A stretch of 61,149 nucleotides of DNA from Neobacillus bataviensis LMG 21833 (GTDB taxonomy: Bacteria > Bacillota > Bacilli > Bacillales > Cytobacillaceae): NCBI RefSeq assembly GCF_000307875.1, contig NZ_AJLS01000151.1:1-61149 (forward strand), given 5' to 3'. How positions within the stretch are numbered: the stretch's first letter is position 1; the number at the start of each line of letters is the position of its first letter. The position numbers and the translations under genes are program-made. The notes beneath the pieces were generated by a model that saw only the letters and a program-made list of their open reading frames with translations, had not been told where the DNA came from and did not search any database. Shown one piece after another: positions 17,784 through 25,456 of the stretch.

Positions 17784-18488
17784 TTAAGCTTCTACTTGTA
17801 CTTCTTCACCTTGTTTAGCTTCAAGGATGGCATCTGCCATTTTACCTGTAAGAAGTTTAACTGCACGGATTGCATCGTCATTCGCAGGAATCACAACATC
17901 GATTTCGTCAGGATCACAGTTTGTATCAACGATACCAACGATAGGAATGTGTAATTTCTTTGCTTCAGCAACAGCGATACGCTCTTTACGAGGGTCGATG
18001 ATGAAAAGTGCATCAGGAAGTTTCTTCATGTCTTTGATTCCGCCTAGGAATTTTTCAAGACGATCTAGTTCTTTCTTTAATTGTACTACTTCTTTCTTAG
18101 GCAGTACTTCGAAAGTACCGTCTTCAGACATTCTTTCGATATCTTTTAAGCGGCCAATACGCTTTTGAATGGTTTCAAAGTTTGTTAATGTACCACCTAA
18201 CCAACGTTGGTTCACATAGTACATACCTGAACGGCCTGCTTCTTCTTTAACAGAATCTTGAGCTTGTTTCTTCGTACCAACAAAAAGAACTGTTCCGCCG
18301 TTACCAGCAAGTTCCTTTACCCAGTTATAAGCTTCTTCAACCTTTTTAACTGTTTTTTGAAGGTCGATAATGTAGATACCGTTACGCTCAGTGAAGATAT
18401 ATTTCTTCATCTTAGGGTTCCAACGGCGAGTTTGATGTCCGAAATGTACACCAGCTTCAAGCAATTGCTTCATTGAAATAACTGACAT
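17784..18488 (-). CDS. rpsB: 30S ribosomal protein S2
   Basis: S2 is a late-assembling 30S protein at the head-body junction. The 234-residue product has the family start MKQLLEAGVHFGHQTRRWNPKM and the motifs YIIDLQKT, VNQRWLGGTLTNF and IPIVGIVDTNCDPD. It is preceded by a strong promoter and a structured leader of about 110 bases, and ends at a strong terminator. In B. subtilis the flagellar/chemotaxis block separates codY from rpsB; here the two are neighbours. Confidence 0.98.
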   Translation of the reverse strand: MSVISMKQLLEAGVHFGHQTRRWNPKMKKYIFTERNGIYIIDLQKTVKKVEEAYNWVKELAGNGGTVLFVGTKKQAQDSVKEEAGRSGMYYVNQRWLGGTLTNFETIQKRIGRLKDIERMSEDGTFEVLPKKEVVQLKKELDRLEKFLGGIKDMKKLPDALFIIDPRKERIAVAEAKKLHIPIVGIVDTNCDPDEIDVVIPANDDAIRAVKLLTGKMADAILEAKQGEEVQVEA

Positions 18489-18597
18489 GTTTTTTTCCTC
18501 CTAGTGGTTTGTTTTCCTCCGCTCATTTCATTTTTAAACAGAAACTGTTGTTCACAGCACCGTCTGTTTAAATCAACAAGCGTGTGTATTAACACCA
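18489..18597 (-). ncRNA. Structured 5' leader of rpsB, candidate S2 autoregulatory leader
   Basis: The transcribed leader can form a long helix: TTTAAACAGA pairs with TCTGTTTAAA, and CTGT with ACAG above it. Autoregulatory leaders upstream of rpsB are known in several bacterial groups, so feedback by S2 is a reasonable guess. I cannot match the structure to a named family. Confidence 0.4.
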
Positions 18598-18603
18598 TGA
18601 AAT

Positions 18604-18632
18604 AATATAGCATATGTGAAAATAACAATCAA
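18604..18632 (-). promoter_or_regulatory. Sigma-A promoter of rpsB
   Basis: TTGATT (18627-18632) and TATATT (18604-18609) on the minus strand are spaced by 17 bases, with TGC just before the -10. The transcription start should fall near 18597. Confidence 0.75.
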
Positions 18633-18646
18633 GCATTACTTTTATT

Positions 18647-18684
18647 AAAAAAACAAAATCCCCAGATTAACTGGGGGTTTTGTT
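18647..18684 (-). terminator. Intrinsic terminator after codY
   Basis: CAAAAC.CCCAG pairs with CTGGGG.TTTTG around the loop TTAAT with one mismatch, and is followed by seven T residues on the minus strand. It abuts the codY stop codon and ends the hslV-hslU-codY operon. Confidence 0.85.
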
Positions 18685-19464
18685 TTATTTAGATCTTAAT
18701 TTATCAAGTTCAATTAAAAACTTATCATTTAAAACTTTAATATACGTTCCTTTCATCCCAAGGGAACGTGATTCAATTACCCCAGCACTTTCAAGTTTTC
18801 TAAGCGCATTGACAATAACTGAACGGGTAATACCAACGCGGTCGGCAATTTTGGAAGCAACGAGCAAGCCTTCATGGCCATTCAACTCTTCAAAAATATG
18901 CTCTATCGCTTCTAGCTCACTATATGACAAAGAACTGATCGCCATTTGAACAACCGCTTTGCTTCTTGCTTCTTCTTCAATTTCTTCCGATTTTTCACGT
19001 AATATCTCCATACCAACTACCGTTGCACCGTATTCAGCAAGGATTAAATCATCATCGTGGAATTTTTCTTGTAATCTTGCAAGGATTAATGTACCAAGAC
19101 GCTCCCCACCGCCGATAATTGGAACGATTGTGGTCAATCCTTCTCGGAACAATTCATCGTTTTCAACAGGAAAAGCAGTATATTGGCTTTCAATGTCAAG
19201 GTTCGATGATGTTTCTTGAATATTAAATAAGCCCTTTGTATATTCCTCTGGAAATTGACGGTCTTCAAACATCTTTTTCATTCTTTCGTTTTCAATTTGT
19301 TGATAAATTGAAAACCCAAGCAATTTCCCTCTGCGGCTGACAATGTAAACATTCGCTTCAATTGTTTCACTTAACGTTTCTGACATTTCCTTGAAGTTTA
19401 CAGGCTTTCCGGCCGCCTTTTGCAATAAAATATTAATTTTTCTCGTTTTTGTAAGTAAATCCAT
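18685..19464 (-). CDS. codY: GTP- and branched-chain-amino-acid-sensing repressor CodY
   Basis: CodY is the global nutrient regulator of Firmicutes, activated as a DNA binder by isoleucine/valine and GTP. The 259-residue product has the standard length. A GAF ligand-binding domain spans about 1-155 and a winged helix-turn-helix has its recognition region at 203-226 (ASKIADRVGITRSVIVNAL). Ser215 corresponds to the serine reported as a phosphorylation site in B. subtilis. Last gene of hslV-hslU-codY, 51 bases after hslU, followed directly by a terminator. Confidence 0.98.
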   Translation of the reverse strand: MDLLTKTRKINILLQKAAGKPVNFKEMSETLSETIEANVYIVSRRGKLLGFSIYQQIENERMKKMFEDRQFPEEYTKGLFNIQETSSNLDIESQYTAFPVENDELFREGLTTIVPIIGGGERLGTLILARLQEKFHDDDLILAEYGATVVGMEILREKSEEIEEEARSKAVVQMAISSLSYSELEAIEHIFEELNGHEGLLVASKIADRVGITRSVIVNALRKLESAGVIESRSLGMKGTYIKVLNDKFLIELDKLRSK

Positions 19465-19515
19465 TGTGTTTCTTCCTCCTAATTAACTACAACCATTATT
19501 AAATTTTATTAGTTC

Positions 19516-20919
19516 CTAAAGGATAAATTGGGATAAATCTTTATTTTTAGAAATCGCATCCAGTTTATCATCAACATACTTTGGTGTAATAGTGATTTTC
19601 TCCATTGTAATATCGGGTGCCTCAAAAGATAGGTCTTCTAAAAGCTTTTCTAATATTGTATGGAGTCGTCTGGCACCAATATTGTCAGTATTTTGATTCA
19701 CTTCGAATGCTACTTCAGCTATTCTACGAATAGCATCGTCAGAAAATTCAATTTGTATACCTTCTGTTTCCAATAATGCTTGATATTGCTTAATTAATGC
19801 ATTATCCGGCTCAATTAAAATCCTGAAGAAGTCTTCAACAGTCAGCTTCGTGAGTTCTACACGAATCGGGAAACGACCTTGAAGTTCGGGTATCAAATCA
19901 GATGGTTTTGCCATATGGAAGGCCCCGGCAGCAATAAATAAGACATGGTCGGTTTTAATTGAACCATATTTTGTTACCACTGTTGACCCTTCAACAACTG
20001 GCAAGATATCCCTTTGAACGCCTTCTCTTGAAACATCCGCAGAAGAGCCGCCAGAATTCTTGCTGGCAATCTTATCGATTTCGTCAATGAAAATAATCCC
20101 TGTTTGCTCCGCACGATAAATGGCTTCAGACGTTACTTCATCCATATCGATAAGCTTGGCAGCTTCTTCACTTGTTAACACATTTCTTGCTTCACGGACA
20201 GTTAATTTTCTCTTTTTCCGCTTTTTCGGCATAAAGTTGCTGAGAGCATCCTGCATATTCATACCCATTTGTTCAATACCTGACCCTTGGAGCATATCAA
20301 ACATGGATGGAGCTTGTTCCTCCACCTCAACTGTAACAACTTCATCTTCCAACTGACCAAGCGCAAGTTGCTCTTTGACAATTTTTCGTTTTTCATGAAC
20401 AGAGTAATCTTCCTGTTGTGTCTCTTGCTCTGTATTCGAATTTCCGCCTCCAAATAACATTTCGAGCGGGTTTTTATAATTGGACGACTTTTTAGCAGAC
20501 GGAACTAGTAAATCAACAAGTCTGCTGTTTGCATTTTCCTCGGACCGTTCCTTCACACTTTGCATCCGATCTTCTTTTACTAATCGAACGGAAGTTTCAG
20601 CCAAATCTCTCACCATTGATTCAACATCACGGCCAACATAGCCTACTTCGGTAAATTTTGTCGCCTCAACCTTTATAAACGGTGCGCCAACAAGCTTTGC
20701 AATTCTTCTAGCAATTTCCGTTTTCCCAACACCGGTCGGCCCAATCATTAATATATTTTTCGGAATAATTTCTTCACGAAGCTTTTCATTCAATAAGCCT
20801 CTTCTATAACGGTTCCTTAAGGCAACAGCGACCGCTTTCTTGGCATCCTTCTGACCGATAATATATTGATCAAGCTTTTCGACGATTTGACGGGGGGTTA
20901 AATTGGTTGTTTTACCCAT
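19516..20919 (-). CDS. hslU: ATP-dependent protease ATPase subunit HslU (ClpY)
   Basis: HslU is the AAA+ unfoldase that feeds substrates to the HslV peptidase. The 467-residue protein has Walker A GPTGVGKT at 60-67, the pore loop GYVGRD, a long I-domain of about 110-230 rich in Glu and Lys, Walker B IIFIDEIDKI, the sensor region LQGRFPIRVEL and the C-terminal tail SQFIL that docks into HslV. It lies 21 bases after hslV and upstream of codY, the conserved clpQ-clpY-codY order. Confidence 0.98.
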   Translation of the reverse strand: MGKTTNLTPRQIVEKLDQYIIGQKDAKKAVAVALRNRYRRGLLNEKLREEIIPKNILMIGPTGVGKTEIARRIAKLVGAPFIKVEATKFTEVGYVGRDVESMVRDLAETSVRLVKEDRMQSVKERSEENANSRLVDLLVPSAKKSSNYKNPLEMLFGGGNSNTEQETQQEDYSVHEKRKIVKEQLALGQLEDEVVTVEVEEQAPSMFDMLQGSGIEQMGMNMQDALSNFMPKKRKKRKLTVREARNVLTSEEAAKLIDMDEVTSEAIYRAEQTGIIFIDEIDKIASKNSGGSSADVSREGVQRDILPVVEGSTVVTKYGSIKTDHVLFIAAGAFHMAKPSDLIPELQGRFPIRVELTKLTVEDFFRILIEPDNALIKQYQALLETEGIQIEFSDDAIRRIAEVAFEVNQNTDNIGARRLHTILEKLLEDLSFEAPDITMEKITITPKYVDDKLDAISKNKDLSQFIL

Positions 20920-20940
20920 AATTTTTCAGTCTCCTTCCCG

Positions 20941-21483
20941 TTATAGCTCTTCAACGATAATGTTGTGGTTAGTGTATACACATATTTCAGCAGCTATTTC
21001 TAAAGAAGCTTTCGCTATTTCTTTGGCAGTTAGGTGATCTCCGGAATATTTCTTCAATGAACGGCCGGCAGCTAATGCGTAATTTCCACCCGAGCCAATC
21101 GCCAGAATCCCGTCATCTGGCTCGATTACTTCTCCGGTTCCGGAAACAAGCAGCAAGCTTTCACGATCCATGACAATTAACATCGCTTCCAACTTGCGAA
21201 GCATTTTATCGCTTCTCCATTCTTTAGCAAGCTCGACAGCTGCTCTTTGGAGATTTCCATTATACTCCTCCAGCTTCCCTTCAAACAGTTCAAAAAGAGT
21301 AAATGCATCAGCAACAGAACCGGCAAAACCAGCCAATACTTTACCATTAAATATCTTTCTTACCTTTTTTGCTGTGTGCTTCATCACAACTGCATTCCCA
21401 AATGTCACTTGGCCATCACCTGACATAGCACATTCGCCGTTATGATGGACTGCAAATATTGTTGTTGCATGAAATTGATTCAA
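20941..21483 (-). CDS. hslV: ATP-dependent protease peptidase subunit HslV (ClpQ)
   Basis: HslV is the proteasome-like peptidase of the HslUV complex. The 180-residue product has the TTIFAVHHNGE start of the mature fold and the conserved GDGQVT, GFAGSVADAF and GSGGNYALAAG segments. Translation starts at TTG (21483) with GGAGG in front. The N-terminus is MNQFHATTIFAV. B. subtilis ClpQ is reported to use an N-terminal serine (MSSFHATT), but residue 2 here is Asn. Activity therefore probably needs trimming to Thr7, or another mechanism. The gene sits behind the xerC relic. Confidence 0.96.
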   Translation of the reverse strand: MNQFHATTIFAVHHNGECAMSGDGQVTFGNAVVMKHTAKKVRKIFNGKVLAGFAGSVADAFTLFELFEGKLEEYNGNLQRAAVELAKEWRSDKMLRKLEAMLIVMDRESLLLVSGTGEVIEPDDGILAIGSGGNYALAAGRSLKKYSGDHLTAKEIAKASLEIAAEICVYTNHNIIVEEL

Positions 21484-21543
21484 ATTAATCTTCCTCCTTC
21501 TGGAGTAATCTCAGTCTCAAAAACACTAATGGTATGTAAAAGG

Positions 21544-21666
21544 TTAAGTAGGTTCTGTAGGTTCAACGAAATCACTGAAATCAAGTTGGTAATGTTCAAT
21601 TGTATATTCTGCGTAATTCCGCTTAATTTGTAAACAGCAGATAAATAAATTTAATAAAACATTCAC
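21544..21666 (-). pseudogene. xerC: Relic of the 5' end of xerC (tyrosine recombinase)
   Basis: A 40-codon open stretch beginning at GTG 21666 ends in TAA. Its residues 12-26 read LQIKRNYAEYTIEHY, very like the N-terminal core-binding helix of Bacillus XerC (CodV: LQIEKNYSQYTIVNY, from memory). It continues LDFSDF before diverging into VEPTEPT. The place, between trmFO and hslV, is exactly where xerC lies in B. subtilis. The remaining roughly 260 codons, including the catalytic domain, are gone: hslV begins about 60 bases later. No good ribosome site precedes the GTG. A large internal deletion that kept the promoter would explain this. Confidence 0.75.
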
Positions 21667-21700
21667 ATTTATCATACTATTTACTGACAAGAGCTACTAA

Positions 21701-21729
21701 ATCGTAACATACTTCTAAATTGCTTGCAA
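21701..21729 (-). promoter_or_regulatory. Sigma-A promoter of the (xerC)-hslV-hslU-codY operon
   Basis: TTGCAA (21724-21729) and TACGAT (21701-21706) are spaced by 17 bases on the minus strand, with TGT before the -10. It lies just after the trmFO stop and upstream of the xerC relic, so the relic is part of a leader of about 210 bases for hslV. Confidence 0.65.
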
Positions 21730-21735
21730 CGAATT

Positions 21736-23043
21736 TTACAAAACTTTCACAAAGTTCTGAATTGTCTCTATTGCTCGGTTTGCATGCTGTAAATTCCTTT
21801 CCTGCTTCCCCTTTATTTTCACAGACAGTTCAGGAAATAAACCAAAATTGGCGTTCATTGGCTGAAAATTATCCGGATTGGCTGTTGTAATATAGCGTGC
21901 CATACTGCCAATCGCTGTTTCAGCAGGAAATTCAACAGTTTCGCTTCCATCCACTAATCGTGCAGCATTGATCCCGGCGATTAAGCCACTTGCAGCTGAT
22001 TCTACGTAACCTTCCACCCCGGTCATCTGTCCAGCAAAAAATAAATCTTCCCGGTTACGGAATTGATATGTAGCCTTAAGAACTTTTGGTGAATTAATAA
22101 AGGTATTTCGGTGCATGACACCATATCGAATGATTTCTACGTTTTCAAGGCCAGGAATTAACTGAATAACTTCCTTTTGTGCTCCCCATTTTAAATGTGT
22201 CTGAAATCCAACAATATTAAATAGTGTTCCTGCTGCATCATCCTGCCGAAGCTGCACAACGGCAAAAGGTCTCTTGCCTGTTTTCGGATCCTCTAAACCA
22301 ACCGGTTTTAACGGTCCAAACAGCATCGTTTTCTGCCCTCTTGATGCCATTACTTCGATTGGCATGCAACCTTCAAAAAAGACTTCCTTCTCAAATTCCT
22401 TCAACGGTACCGTCTCAGCAGAAATCAGTGCCTCATAAAAACGATTAAACTCTTCCTCCGTCATCGGGCAATTTAAATAGGCTGCTTCCCCCTTATCATA
22501 GCGGGACTTCAAATAAACTTTATCCATGTTGATGCTTTCTTTTTCAAGAATTGGTGCAGCAGCATCATAAAAGTAAAGATAATCTTCACCCGTTAAGTTC
22601 TTAAGCTGGGCGGAGAGATCCGGGCTGGTAAGCGGCCCTGTAGCAATAACCGTAGGCCCTTCGGGAATAGTGGTTACCTCTTCATTTACTACTGTAACGT
22701 TTTCATGACTTTTGACCATCTCGGTTACTTTTGCGGCAAATTCGTGACGATCTACCGCAAGAGCTCCGCCTGCAGGCACGGCACAGGCATCAGCCGCAGC
22801 AATAATCACCGAATCAAGTCTTCTCATTTCCTCTTTTAGTACCCCAACCGCATTTGTTAATGTGTTTGCCCGCAAGGAATTACTGCAAACCAATTCAGCA
22901 AATTTATCTGTATGGTGCGCGGGCGTTTGCTTAATCGGGCGCATCTCATAAAGTCGTACCTTTACGCCACGTTTCGCAATCTGCCATGCTGCTTCACTTC
23001 CTGCTAAACCAGCACCGATTACATTTATTGTTACATCCTTCAC
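21736..23043 (-). CDS. trmFO: Methylenetetrahydrofolate-tRNA-(uracil-5-)-methyltransferase TrmFO
   Basis: TrmFO (Gid) makes 5-methyluridine at tRNA position 54 using methylene-tetrahydrofolate and FADH2. The 435-residue protein has the FAD-binding GAGLAGSEAAW at 10-20. Both cysteines implicated in catalysis in B. subtilis are present: Cys53 (LVCSNSLRAN) and Cys226 (FFEGCMPIE). GTG start at 23043 with AGGAGG 8 bases upstream. It follows topA after a terminator and precedes the xerC relic. Confidence 0.97.
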   Translation of the reverse strand: MKDVTINVIGAGLAGSEAAWQIAKRGVKVRLYEMRPIKQTPAHHTDKFAELVCSNSLRANTLTNAVGVLKEEMRRLDSVIIAAADACAVPAGGALAVDRHEFAAKVTEMVKSHENVTVVNEEVTTIPEGPTVIATGPLTSPDLSAQLKNLTGEDYLYFYDAAAPILEKESINMDKVYLKSRYDKGEAAYLNCPMTEEEFNRFYEALISAETVPLKEFEKEVFFEGCMPIEVMASRGQKTMLFGPLKPVGLEDPKTGKRPFAVVQLRQDDAAGTLFNIVGFQTHLKWGAQKEVIQLIPGLENVEIIRYGVMHRNTFINSPKVLKATYQFRNREDLFFAGQMTGVEGYVESAASGLIAGINAARLVDGSETVEFPAETAIGSMARYITTANPDNFQPMNANFGLFPELSVKIKGKQERNLQHANRAIETIQNFVKVL

Positions 23044-23179
23044 GTAAGAAACCTCCTGAAACTAGCATTTATTAACATATACATTATGGGAAGAAAAAAG
23101 TCTATCAATACCTTTCCCTCTTTTAAAGTCCATCTTGCATTGTACTATACGAATGAAAAAGAAAAAAGTTTTAAGTAAC

Positions 23180-23214
23180 AAAAAAATAAAAAGAGCGGGA
23201 TTGGACCCACTCTT
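23180..23214 (-). terminator. Intrinsic terminator after topA
   Basis: AAGAGTGGG pairs with CCCGCTCTT on the minus strand (9 bp with one U-G), loop TCCAAT, followed by TTTTTATTTTTTTG. The first arm overlaps the topA stop codon. Confidence 0.85.
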
Positions 23215-25294
23215 AGCTTTGCGGTTCTTCCTTATAATCACATGTAACACATTGAACCTGAACACCCTTTTTTAATTTCTTTTCAACAAGCAAGCCTTCA
23301 CATTTCGGACAGGCTCTTGGTAACGGCTTATCCCAAGAAATAAATTCACATTCAGGATAACGGGTGCATCCGTAAAATAATCTCTTTTTCTTGCTCTTGC
23401 GTTCAATAATTTGTCCTTCCTTACATGTAGGACAAGTAACCCCGATTTCTTTCACAATTGGCTTGGTATTCCGGCAATCAGGAAAATTACTGCATGCCAT
23501 GAATTTTCCGTATCTACCCATTTTAAACACCATTGGGTTTCCACAGTTTTCACAATCCTCACCTGCTGGCTCATCCGCAATTTCTATTTTTTCCATTTCC
23601 TGTTCAGCTATTTTTAAATTTGTCTCGAACTCTTGGTAAAATGCATCAATGAGTTTAATCCATGTCATTTTACCATCCTCAATATAGTCTAATCCTTTTT
23701 CCATTCTAGCTGTAAATTCCACATTTATGATTTCTGGGAAAAATTCTACCATCACTTCATGAACAATTTCACCCAGTTCAGTGGGTATAAAGCGTTTATT
23801 ATCCAGGGCAACATAGCCCCGCTTTTGAACCGTATCCAATGTTGGCGCATACGTAGACGGCCGTCCGATTCCGAGCTCTTCTAAAGTTTTGACAAGCCTT
23901 GCTTCTGTGTATCGGGGTGGAGGCTGAGTGAAGTGTTGTTTCGGTTCAATATCCTTTTTAAACACTTCATCTCCCTCTTTGAGATCCGGAAGCATTTTCT
24001 CAGGTCCATCTATTTGGTCATCTGAACCCTCCACATAAAGCTTCATGAACCCCGGAAACTTAATCTTTGACCCGGTAGCACGGAACAGGACATTTCCATT
24101 TTGCAAATCCACACTCATCGTATCCATGACTGCCTGCGCCATTTGACTTGCCAAAAAACGTTCCCAAATTAATTTATATAAACGAAGCTGATCACGAGAG
24201 AGAAATTCCTTTAAGCTGCCCGGTTCTCTTAATGTACTCGTTGGACGAATCGCTTCATGGGCATCCTGGGCATTCGTCTGTTTCTTTTCTTTCCTTTGGT
24301 CATCTTTTAAAAAGTTTTCACCATACTCCGCTTTTATATAACCTGCCGCCTCTGCTTGAGCCACTTCGGAAATTCGGGTTGAATCTGTTCTCATATAGGT
24401 TATGAGGCCAACCGTTCCTTCTTTCCCCAGTTCAATTCCTTCGTAAAGCTGCTGGGCCAGCATCATGGTTTTCCTGGCACGGAAGTTAAGCTTTCTAGCT
24501 GCTTCTTGCTGCAAGGAAGAGGTAATAAATGGTGGTGCCGGATTTCTTCTCCGCTCTTTTTTTGTCACAGAGATTACTTTGAACTTATTATCAGTCAATT
24601 GCTGTAAAATAGCTTGAACGTCCTGTTCAGATTTTAGCTCCGTTTTCTCGTGGCCTACTAACGAATGATAACTACCACTAAAATGATCATTCCCTTTTAA
24701 AAATTCGCCATCAATCGTCCAATATTCTTCAGGAGTAAACGCTTTAATCTCTTTTTCCCTATCAATAATCAAACGAACCGCAACGGATTGGACTCGTCCC
24801 GCGCTTAACCCCTTTTTAACCTTCTTCCAAAGTAGAGGACTGATATTATAACCTACAAGCCGGTCTAATATCCTTCGAGCCTGCTGGGCATCGACAAGAT
24901 CCATATTAATTGGACGTGGATGCTTAAAGGACTCCTTAATAGCATCTTTCGTGATTTCATTAAAGACAACACGGCAATCGGATGTAATATCCACATCTAA
25001 ACTATGTGCTAAATGCCAGGCAATTGCTTCCCCTTCACGATCCGGGTCAGCCGCGAGATAGATCTTTTTTACTTTTTTCGCCGCTGTCTTTAATTCTTTT
25101 AAAACAGGACCTTTTCCGCGGATGGTAATATATTTGGGCTCAAAGCTATTTTCTACATTTACACCCATCTGACTGCGTGGCAAATCACGAACATGCCCCA
25201 TCGATGCTTTTACTTTATATTTATTTCCTAAATATCGTTCAATCGTTTTCGCTTTAGCTGGCGATTCAACGATTACGAGAAATTCTGCTGCCAT
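23213..25294 (-). CDS. topA: DNA topoisomerase I
   Basis: TopA relaxes negative supercoils as a type IA enzyme. The 693-residue protein has an N-terminal TOPRIM domain (LVIVESPAKAKT; DPDREGEAIAWHL at 83-95), the active-site Tyr300 in TVGLITYMRTDSTR, the QQARRILDRLVGY gate region and three C-terminal four-cysteine zinc modules (CENCG..CSNFPDC, CPTC..CTRYPEC, CPKC..CVTC). This is the normal architecture and length for Bacillus. It lies between dprA and trmFO with its own terminator and a 162-base leader containing inverted repeats. Confidence 0.98.
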   Translation of the reverse strand: MAAEFLVIVESPAKAKTIERYLGNKYKVKASMGHVRDLPRSQMGVNVENSFEPKYITIRGKGPVLKELKTAAKKVKKIYLAADPDREGEAIAWHLAHSLDVDITSDCRVVFNEITKDAIKESFKHPRPINMDLVDAQQARRILDRLVGYNISPLLWKKVKKGLSAGRVQSVAVRLIIDREKEIKAFTPEEYWTIDGEFLKGNDHFSGSYHSLVGHEKTELKSEQDVQAILQQLTDNKFKVISVTKKERRRNPAPPFITSSLQQEAARKLNFRARKTMMLAQQLYEGIELGKEGTVGLITYMRTDSTRISEVAQAEAAGYIKAEYGENFLKDDQRKEKKQTNAQDAHEAIRPTSTLREPGSLKEFLSRDQLRLYKLIWERFLASQMAQAVMDTMSVDLQNGNVLFRATGSKIKFPGFMKLYVEGSDDQIDGPEKMLPDLKEGDEVFKKDIEPKQHFTQPPPRYTEARLVKTLEELGIGRPSTYAPTLDTVQKRGYVALDNKRFIPTELGEIVHEVMVEFFPEIINVEFTARMEKGLDYIEDGKMTWIKLIDAFYQEFETNLKIAEQEMEKIEIADEPAGEDCENCGNPMVFKMGRYGKFMACSNFPDCRNTKPIVKEIGVTCPTCKEGQIIERKSKKKRLFYGCTRYPECEFISWDKPLPRACPKCEGLLVEKKLKKGVQVQCVTCDYKEEPQS

Positions 25295-25330
25295 TCAAAT
25301 ATCCTCCTTAAGAGGGAAATTGTATATTCA

Positions 25331-25418
25331 TTTTTTCGAACATCTGTTGGAAAATGTATAACAAATTAGAAATTTTTGCAACCTTTTTAAGCTAATTTCT
25401 CCATATATTCGAAAAAAC
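25331..25418 (-). promoter_or_regulatory. Nested inverted repeats in the topA leader
   Basis: TTTTTTCGAA near 25331 and TTCGAAAAAA near 25409 form a perfect 10-bp inverted repeat with about 68 bases between. A smaller pair (AAATTAG and CTAATTT) lies inside. A possible extended -10 (TGT before TATACA, 25355-25360) with TTGCAA 15 bases upstream sits in the same stretch. Whether this is a leader structure or chance in AT-rich DNA is unclear. Confidence 0.3.
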
Positions 25419-25456
25419 CTGCTAAAGGAACGATATTTTATTCATGGATTTTTATA

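Noticed and set aside
23044..23179. Possible promoter for trmFO
   Set aside because: Several weak -10-like stretches (TACAAT, TATATG) but no pair with an acceptable -35 and spacing.
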